A DNA stretch of 64,000 nucleotides, taken from the NCBI GenBank assembly GCA_026873275.1, contig JANTUC010000005.1, positions 2,542,001 through 2,606,000 on the forward strand. The letters run 5' to 3'. A program made the position numbers and the translations under genes. Source of the stretch: Pseudopithomyces maydicus (taxonomy: Eukaryota > Ascomycota > Dothideomycetes > Pleosporales > Didymosphaeriaceae). Positions 57,201-64,000 of this stretch are shown one piece after another (the first letter of the stretch is position 1; each line of letters opens with the position of its first letter). The notes beneath the pieces were generated by a model. It made no database searches. It saw only the letters and a list, made by a program, of their open reading frames with translations, and was not told where the DNA came from.

Positions 57201-59756
57201 TCGTCGGGTGTATCTGTAGGCGCCTCCGTAGTTGCCTCTGCGGATTCTTCCTTCGGCGTTTCTGTAGATGCATCCGTAGTTGTCTTTACAGGCGCTTCCG
57301 CAGGCGTGTCTGTGGGTGCTTCTTGAGGTGCTTCCGAAGGCGCTTCCTCATTTGCCTGTGTAGATTCCTCTGTGGCTGTCTCGGCAGGTGTATCTGCAAG
57401 TACTTCCTCGGGCGCTTCCTCGGGTATCTTTGCAGGTACTTCCGTAGCAGGTTCTGCAGATGTCTCCTCCGGTGTCTCTGCAGGTGCCTCTGTAGGTGTG
57501 TCTACAGGTGATTCCTGGGATGCTTCTGCAGGCGCTTCCTCTGGCGTCTGTGCAGATGCCTCCGTGCAGTTCTCGCCAGCTGCTTCCTCGGGCACTTCCT
57601 CTGGTTTCTCTGCGGGTGCATCTGTTGGAACTTCAACAGATACGTCTTCTTTGGCAGGCTGATCTTCCACTGAGGATGGAGTTTCTTCCGTAGATGGTTC
57701 TGTAGGCGTGCTTTCTTCGGAGGGTGCTTCCGCTGGAAGTTCCTCTTGCGCCGGAGCAGAGACATTGTCTTCGGGTGCTTCTGTGGGCGCTTCCGCAGGT
57801 GCTTCCGCAGGTGCTTCCGCGGGAGGTTCTGCAGGTGCTTCTGGAGGTGCTTCTGCTGGTGCTTCTGTTGGTGCTTCTGCTGGTGCTTCTGCTGGTGCTT
57901 CTGCCGGTGCCTCTGCTGGTGCTTCTGCCGGTGCCTCTGCTGGTGCTTCTGCGGGTGCTTCTGCGGGCGCTTCTGCGGGAGGTTCTGCGGGAGGTTCTGT
58001 GGGTGCTTCCGCAGGAGGTTCTGTGGGTGCATCTGTTGGTGCTTCTGCTGGTGCTTCTGTCGGTGCTTCTACTAGTACTTCTACTGGTGCATCTGCGGGA
58101 GCTTCTGTCGATGAACTTTCTTCGGTGGGTGCTTCCACGGCCGCGACCTGTTCTGTCGGTGCTGGTGTAGGCGCACTACCCTCTGCAGGCGTACTTTCTT
58201 CCACAGGTGCACTCTCTTCTGTAGGTGCGCTCTCTTGCGTAGGCGCATTTTCTTCGGCAGGCGCACTATCTCCAGCTGGTTGACTTTCGGCTGGCGCATC
58301 TTCTTCTTTAACCGGGCTCTCATCCGCTGGTGCAGCTGCTTCAGGTTCTGGCTCGGCGACGGGCTCGGCCGCAGGTTCCTCTTGCTTTTCTGGCTCCTTT
58401 TGGCTCTCCTCGGTTGGTTGTTCCGCCGCAGGGAGGTCAACTGCAGAGCCATCTAGGGTCTCAGATTTCTCGTCGCCCTCAACCGCCGCGCCTTCATCAT
58501 GATGAGAAGCATCGCTATCCTTGCGATGTTTCCTGCCTTTGGATTTCTTCTTCTCTTTCCGCTCCTCGGCTTTACTAGGCTTCTTCTTCATCGCGGATGG
58601 CGGAAGTTCCTTCTCGACGGGCTCCTTTTTCTCTTTGTCAGCAGCCGTCGACTTGTCCTTTGCCTTGATGTCCTTGCCGACCTTCTTTTTGTTGTCCTTG
58701 GCGGGTTTTCGTTCTTCCTTTGGCGAGGCAGGGCGCACTGGCGGGGGATCCCTGATACGCACGAACCCTGTAGCCTTTCCTTTGCCGATCTTCTTTACAA
58801 TGCCTTTCTTTTTGCTACCAATGCTAGCGGCATCTGGATCTTTAACGTCAGGCGAGAAATGAACAGACTTTGCGCTAGGGGACATGGGGGGCTCGTGAGC
58901 AGCCTGCTCGGACTCACCACTCTTGTCGGCAGGCTCTACAGCTGTGTCAATGGGAGGAATTGGGGCAGCATTCTCTGACTTGGAGGCTGGTGTAGTTTCT
59001 GAAGGTTCTGGGGGCGCAGGCTCTGAAGGTTCTGGTGGAGGTGCAGGTGGGGCATCACCCGCAGGCGCTTCTACTACAGCTGGAGATTCATCGCCTGGAT
59101 TGGTTTGATCTGCAACAAGCTCTGAAGCCCCCGCTTCGGCCGGCGGTGACTCGGCCTCTGGCTCCTTTGCGGCTGCATCTCCACCTTCACCACCAGGGGG
59201 CTCATCTTTGACATCATCATCAGGCTTGGCATTATCACCAGCATTGTCTGGTTCAACAGGTGGAGTTTTCTCTTGAGCCTCAGGCTTTGCTTCCTCTGTG
59301 ACGGGTTCGGGTGTAGGGTCAGATGGTGGGTCGGGGCTGGGAGATTGCTCCGCCGGTGCACTCTCTGGTGCACTCTCTGGCGCAGCCTCACTCGGAGGTT
59401 CTGATGCTGGCGGTGCTTCAAGCGCTGGGGGTGGCGCTGGGGGTTCTGGGGCCTCTACGATGGGATTGTCGATAGGCACTCCTGCTTGTCCTTGGTGCTA
59501 TTAGTGGCACAGCTCAGAAGAGAATGCCGGCATCACACGTACCCTCTTGGGAATCATCGTCATCACTGTCTTCCCCGACGACCTGCTCAACTTGGGGATG
59601 GTAGAAGACGGGCGCAGGAGGAAGCACTATCCGCCGGTACATATGTTGCTGGGGAGTAGGTGCAGGCGCGGCATAGATGCTTTTGGCGGCACCGGGCCCC
59701 GAAGAGTAGGGGCTGGTGGCCCAAGGCGAGATGGAAACATTTGCAAACTGACGCAT
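51275..59756 (-). CDS. Giant 2777-residue acidic repeat and coiled-coil protein
   Basis: Three exons (59756-59543, 59481-54529, 54441-51275) join in phase and stay open for 8.3 kb of coding DNA. The N-terminus MRQFANVSISPWATSPY and MYRRIVLPPAPVFYHP is ordinary in composition, so it is likely the functional head. A basic Lys-rich stretch with VHFSPDVKDPDAASIGSKKK follows. Then come about 2000 residues dominated by Glu, Ala, Pro, Asp, Ser and Thr, with an APAE array at about residues 545-640 and a VEEAA array at about 1950-2035. The C-terminal third is Arg/Glu/Lys-rich, including a single-helix or coiled-coil segment at about 2335-2480 (REERRAEKERQAQEEA), HSHTH-type patches and a basic end GVKGFLAG. 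The layout suits a cytoplasmic tether or scaffold; Woronin-body leashin/involucrin-repeat proteins are a layout comparison only, since I cannot show homology. Confidence 0.8.
53520..53760 (-). repeat. 15-bp coding tandem array (VEEAA)
   Basis: Fifteen-base units encode VEEAA with variants (AVEEP, AVEQA). Units are similar at the DNA level, which implies recent slippage or unequal exchange rather than selection on composition alone. Confidence 0.8.
54442..54528 (-). other. Intron 2 of the giant gene
   Basis: 87 nt, GTAAGA donor, TTACTAACTAAC branch region, TCCTAG acceptor, phase 1. Confidence 0.85.
57780..58060 (-). repeat. 12-bp coding tandem array (APAE)
   Basis: About 23 degenerate 12-bp units coding APAE/APTE in the giant protein. 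The repeat is open in other frames too: the plus strand reads GASAGASAG without stops from 57708 to 58283. That is a by-product of the unit, not evidence for another gene. Confidence 0.85.
59482..59542 (-). other. Intron 1 of the giant gene
   Basis: 61 nt, GTACGT donor and CAAGCAG acceptor, phase 1. It joins DDDSQEG to VPIDNPIVE. Confidence 0.8.
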
Positions 59757-61782
59757 TGTTGGACAAGAGGTATGGTTGCGCTGAGGAGGCGTCCAAAGAT
59801 GTGGTAAGTTGTGCTACTAGCTAGCTATACTGTATGGCTTTCCCGAGCCATTGCGGGTGGAATTGACAACGGAAGACGTGCAATGGCGACATAAAACGTG
59901 GGATGTGGATTTTGGGTGTGGGGAAGCGAATAAGAAACGACACAGGGAAGAGCATGTGTATGGAGGGTGTCGTGGCTGGATGGGGCTGCCCTCGGAGCAG
60001 CGTGAAACGTGTAAGTGAGGGAATCGCAGACGGAGGGTCACGCAGGCTCAGTTGCAACAGTGCGTAGGTAGGGTGGTAAGCCTCACGCAGGTGGTCGATT
60101 TGGTGCGGAGCTGGGTGCTGGCAGTCCCGTGACCGCACACAGTCCACGGGTGGTGAATTTGGGAGACGAGGCTTGGCCTGTGGCCATTGGAGCCACGTCA
60201 AAAAGCGAGGCCATTCCGCTGTGGACTGGAGAATGGGAACAGCCGGGAAGTGGGTGTTTGACGTGCACGGGCTGAGGCGATTGGCCGTGTCCCACGCTGT
60301 GGGTTAGCTGCATGGTACCGGTCTCTAGTTGGTCGCGATGCAGCGTTCGTGGTTCTGTGCCAACGGACCTTGGGCTGCTGGGCTGCTGGGCCGGGCGGCC
60401 GCGAACGAGGGACCGCGGTCGAAAGGCAGCGCCACCCTGACACGGTCGGGCTGGCAGAGGGTCGGCAATGCAGGGGCGTGCGTCTAGAAAAGATGGAATC
60501 GTGAGGGAGCGGCGCAGGTGGAGGACTGACGTGGCCGTGGGGAGGGACGTGAAGGGGCAGGGGTGGCCGCTCGGTAGCGCCTTCTTGAGTGGTAGAACGC
60601 AGTGGGTAGTGCCTTCTCTTGAGTGGTACAACGCGCTTGCCTTGCACCGTGCGGGTAGACCCGTAGAACCTCACCTTCGCCCAGCAGCAGCTGCTACTGC
60701 CACCGGATGGCCGCACCGCAGTACGCGCCCTCGACGCCCCGCTGCGCAACCGATCGACGAGGGCCTCTGCCTGCGTGTCTCGCCGAGCGCAGCCGTCCAG
60801 ATCGCTGTCGGTCTGTCTGTCTATCTGTCCGGCCGTCAGTCAGCCTGTCTGCTGTCTGGCTGGCTGCACGCCCAGGCCCCTCACACGGGTGACGTGCATT
60901 ACTGCATCACTGCGTCGCTTCATCCAGTAATCGAGATGCCGAAGCAATTTGCAGCGGCTATCGAGCTCTATCGCTGATACGCCCAACGACGAATGCCGTC
61001 GACGAACGTGTCCCAACCTCAGTGCCTGACGCCTCCAGCCCGGGTGCCAATCGCCGTCGACGCCAGCACATGCATCGCTGGGGGGAACCACGCCCTGCCC
61101 TCGTCCACTCTATATATGTAAATCGTTTGATAGATACGATACGTACATACGTGACAATGGCGTAGCAGGCGCGCTGTCCGATGTAATATGTATGTTGACG
61201 CGGCGGGTCAGAAACAAAATCCGGATGGAGCGGAGCTCGCCTGTCCGTGTCTTCCTTCGAGGTCGTTGTGCGATGAGATGAGCGCATTGCTGCACGACTG
61301 CCCGAACGCCTGTGGCCAGCATTGCTGACGGCCATTGGGTCGTGTGCTCGTCGCAGTGCGAACGCAACAGGGGCTCCGATCTCGCTGCTGCGCGCATGGC
61401 ACCGGTCCCCGGGCCTCTGTCGTCGCTATCGCAGCTGGGTCGCGACGAATCACCTGGGTCGTTTAAGGAGGACGCATGCAGAAGTAGGTACGTACCTGCA
61501 CGCTTCACGCATGTACCGTGAAGCACCCACAGGATCGACGGTTGAAACTTTTGAGACCGAGTGTCTAAATGTTTCAACACATTACTAGCTGTTCTAAATA
61601 TGTCTGCGACAAACTTTGGAAAGTGCTTGGTTGCAGTTGCTGCATTTGATTCTTGCGATGATGCTTCTGAGCCTAGTCGTGACCTCTGAACCTAGTCGTG
61701 ATTGTTGACTTCAGCTTCTGCTATCCACCAATGCCTTCCACGCAGCACGATCTTGAATAATTTTATCATTTTGAGCACCATT
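59757..61782. other. 2-kb intergenic region upstream of the giant gene
   Basis: GC-rich, with frames on both strands but no domain I recognise. It should hold the giant gene's promoter. A CCTAGTCGTGA repeat is present twice at about 61672-61704. Confidence 0.5.
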
Positions 61783-63605
61783 CTAATACTCTCTTGTTAA
61801 TGTATCCCCTATAGGGCCTCCCTCTGAAACACCATCATTAATTACCTTCTTATCAACTCCTGTCGGCACTGGTACGGGCACCTTCACGTTCTCCTTTACA
61901 TCCTCTTTGACACCCCTATTAGCCTTTTCTTTTGCCTCCTCTCTAGCTTCCTCCTTTACCTCCTCTTTTTCCTTATCTTTTCTCTTATCCTTTTCCTTTG
62001 AGTCCTCCTTCCTATCACTGACTCCATCCCTATCAACACCTTAAATCTCTACTACAGGCGCCTTTACCTCCTCTTCTATCTCCTTTTTATCCCCCTTTCT
62101 ATCCTTATTTCCATCCTCTTCTTTTACCTCCCTGTCCCCCTCCCCTTCCCCTTCCCTGCCTCCCCTCCCCTTCCCCCTACTAACCCCCCACCCCCACACC
62201 TCCCCCACCCACCCCACCGCATAACACCTCTCACACGGACACCCCACCACATGCCTCGCCCCCCACCCCCACCTCCGCCTATCCTCCTCCTCAGGCCACA
62301 CCCTCCTGCTCATCCCCTCCCTCACCCACAGCCGGAGCATGGGCACCCGCCACTCGTCCCACATCTCGTCTGCGACGTAGAGCTTCAGGAGCCACCAGTT
62401 GGTGTGGCAGAGGTCGCAGGCGCAGGGGTGCTTGGAGTGGAGGGATAGGGAGGAGGTGGTGGTGGATGAGGAGGAGGAAGAGGAGGGAGGGGGAGGGGGA
62501 TGGTGGGGGTGGGGGGAGGTTGGATGGGAAATTGGATGGGAGGTTGGATGGGAGGGTAGATGGGAGGGGGAAGAGTGTTTCGAAGGTAGGGAGGGAGAGG
62601 GTGGGAAGAGAGAAGGGGGTGCTGGTTAGGGTTATGCTGGGGTGGGTGGATGAGGGGGAAGGGGGAAGGAGGGTGATGGTTGCGGGTGTTGGGGAGGAGG
62701 TGCTGGGGGTGGTGGCGTGGAGGGAGAGGGATAGGTCGGTGGCTGCTTTGAGGAAGGCGGGTCTGGAGGGATGTTTGTCTTTGAGGTGGGAGAGGTGAGT
62801 TGCGGAGACGTGGGGTGGGGGGCGGGTTTGGCGGGTGAGGTTTCGGGGGGAGGGATGTGTGTGAGGTTGGTGAATTGATGGGGGGTGGGGGCTGGGGTTG
62901 ATGTGTTGGATGGGATGGTGAGGTTTGGGGGTTGCTTTGAGGAGGGGCGGGGGATGTGGTGGTTTGAAAGATGGGTGTTGGCCGATGGGTGTCGTGAGGC
63001 GGATGGCCACTTGAGCTCTTCTCAGACCCTGCTTCGGTTCTTGCAGTATGCCTTGCTGGTACATTCTTGATGGGCTCTTGATCTCGCTGTGCTGGGGAAT
63101 TACTCGGTGGAAGTCCCTTACTGGCAGCGTGGTGAGGACTCTTGCTCGCTTCATCCCTCTTGTCCATTTTCCCACTGTCACTCTTCTCTTTTTGGTTGGT
63201 TGTCGTGGTCAAAGGTATGTTTTCTTGGACGGCATTTCCAGCACCGCTTCCATGTTCAGACAATCCACTCGTGGTTTGGCTCTGATCACTTTTGTTCTTG
63301 AACCAAGTATAACATTTCCCTCCAACTCTATAGTAACCCAAGAGTTGATAGCATCGACAGCTCGGCACATACCCGTGACGAAGTCTTACAAGCGACATTG
63401 TGCTGCCAATAGAAGCCGCAGCTTCTCGTCGATTCGCCTTTTGCTGTGCATTATTCACATCAGAAGAATCGAGAACTCTTTCTGTAGACTGGGTGTGCTT
63501 TTGTGGTGATTGAACAAGAATTGTTGAGACAATGGGTCGTATGGGATTGGATGGAGGCTGAGGCTTCAGTGTTGAGCCTCCTCCCCTGGGTGGTGCGATC
63601 TCCAT
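61783..63605 (-). CDS. Proline-rich hypothetical protein with CxCxxC motifs, frames unresolved
   Basis: I do not recognise the family. The N-terminus (start 63605) contains SLVRLRHGYVPSCRCYQLLGYYRVGGKCY. A second frame carries SHLKDKHPSRPAFLKAATDLSL and a Pro/Ser-rich run. A third carries HPCACDLCHTNWWLLKLYV, ADEMWDEWRVPMLRLWVREGM and HVVGCPCERCYAVGWV. The three sections follow one another on one strand and look like one protein, but the two joins (roughly 62780-62900 and 62420-62450) lack convincing splice sites and sit in C-rich DNA. The Cys motifs suggest zinc binding. After an in-frame TAA at 62041-62043 the same frame stays open for 86 codons, a Lys/Glu-rich tail, to 61783. Confidence 0.45.
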
Positions 63606-64000
63606 GGTTTCGTGTCTTAGAGCGTGACAAGTTTGTAAGTACTGTCCTCAAGGTGGCGTTTCCAGAATGAGAGTGTAGGTCTGGAAAGAATTTTCAGGGT
63701 GCGCATCGCACCGTGTGAAGATGGCTGTTGGGAACGGCGAAAGCAGGGCTTCCACGAGACCGGATGTCAACCGCGTGATGGGGGTCTTTTCACAAATCAC
63801 TATCAACTTCTTCGTCAGTTGCTATGCTGAATTGTGCTGAATCGAACGGTGCCCGATGCGCTGGGCCTCATTTAGTACTATCTTTGGCGCCTTCTGTACC
63901 TGCCACAGATCACCTGGTAACCAGTGATGCCTGACCTGTTACACGAATCAGATAAACCGCTCAAAAAATAGCGTTGCTCGCATTCGTTCATGCCTACATT
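63606..64000. other. Upstream region at the window edge
   Basis: No gene recognised. It probably contains the promoter of the gene ending at 61783. Confidence 0.4.

Noticed and set aside
57708..58283. Plus-strand 191-codon GASAG-repeat frame as a separate gene
   Set aside because: It is the mirror of the APAE array in the giant gene; no start context or unique sequence.

Overview
The window is nuclear DNA of a filamentous ascomycete (Pezizomycotina; a dothideomycete-like genome is a guess). Spliceosomal introns are 46-87 nt with GTNNGT donors and CTAAC/CTGAC branch sites. The families are typically fungal: HET-domain proteins, Opy2, Zn2Cys6 regulators, microsomal P450, TOM70, secreted cysteine-rich proteins. 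The window opens with a retrotransposon block decayed to extreme AT content, as repeat-induced point mutation (RIP) produces.

Layout. 1-7618 is an AT-rich block with no long reading frame. It holds a Copia-type LTR element on the minus strand (1939-7193; two 174-bp LTRs, 5-bp target duplication CTTAT) and a pair of 241-bp LTR-like direct repeats. 8.3-23.1 kb is accessory in character: a HET gene (8357-11137), an Opy2 membrane anchor (14325-15876), a disrupted mitochondrial complex I PSST/NDUFS7 gene (17936-18651, minus), a broken Zn2Cys6 regulator (~19137-20895) and a second, intact HET gene (21309-23060). 23.5-32.1 kb carries metabolism and membrane genes: a delta-12-type fatty acid desaturase (minus), a DJ-1/PfpI protein (minus), a tail-anchored hypothetical (minus) head-to-head with a CorA-like fragment (plus), and a P450 (minus). 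34.5-42.4 kb has a secreted DUF3455 protein, a CHORD-like zinc protein, a GPI-type cysteine-rich wall protein and an RGG/zinc-knuckle protein. 43-47.1 kb has TOM70 (minus) divergent from a class IV aminotransferase (4-amino-4-deoxychorismate lyase type). 49.4 kb encodes a secreted six-cysteine candidate effector or inhibitor. 51.3-59.8 kb is one minus-strand gene predicted to encode 2777 residues of mostly low-complexity acidic repeat plus a charged coiled coil. 61.8-63.6 kb is a proline-rich cysteine-motif hypothetical spread over three frames.

The genes do not form one pathway or operon. The clearest cross-cutting signal is that several otherwise well conserved genes (first HET, NDUFS7, Zn2Cys6 regulator, P450, zinc-knuckle protein, aminotransferase) change frame by one base, in most cases exactly at a G or C run of 4-6 bases. 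This suggests either consensus errors or real decay. Intact 1.9-8.3 kb coding sequences (TOM70, the giant gene) lie in the same window. No tRNA, rRNA or CRISPR array was recognised.
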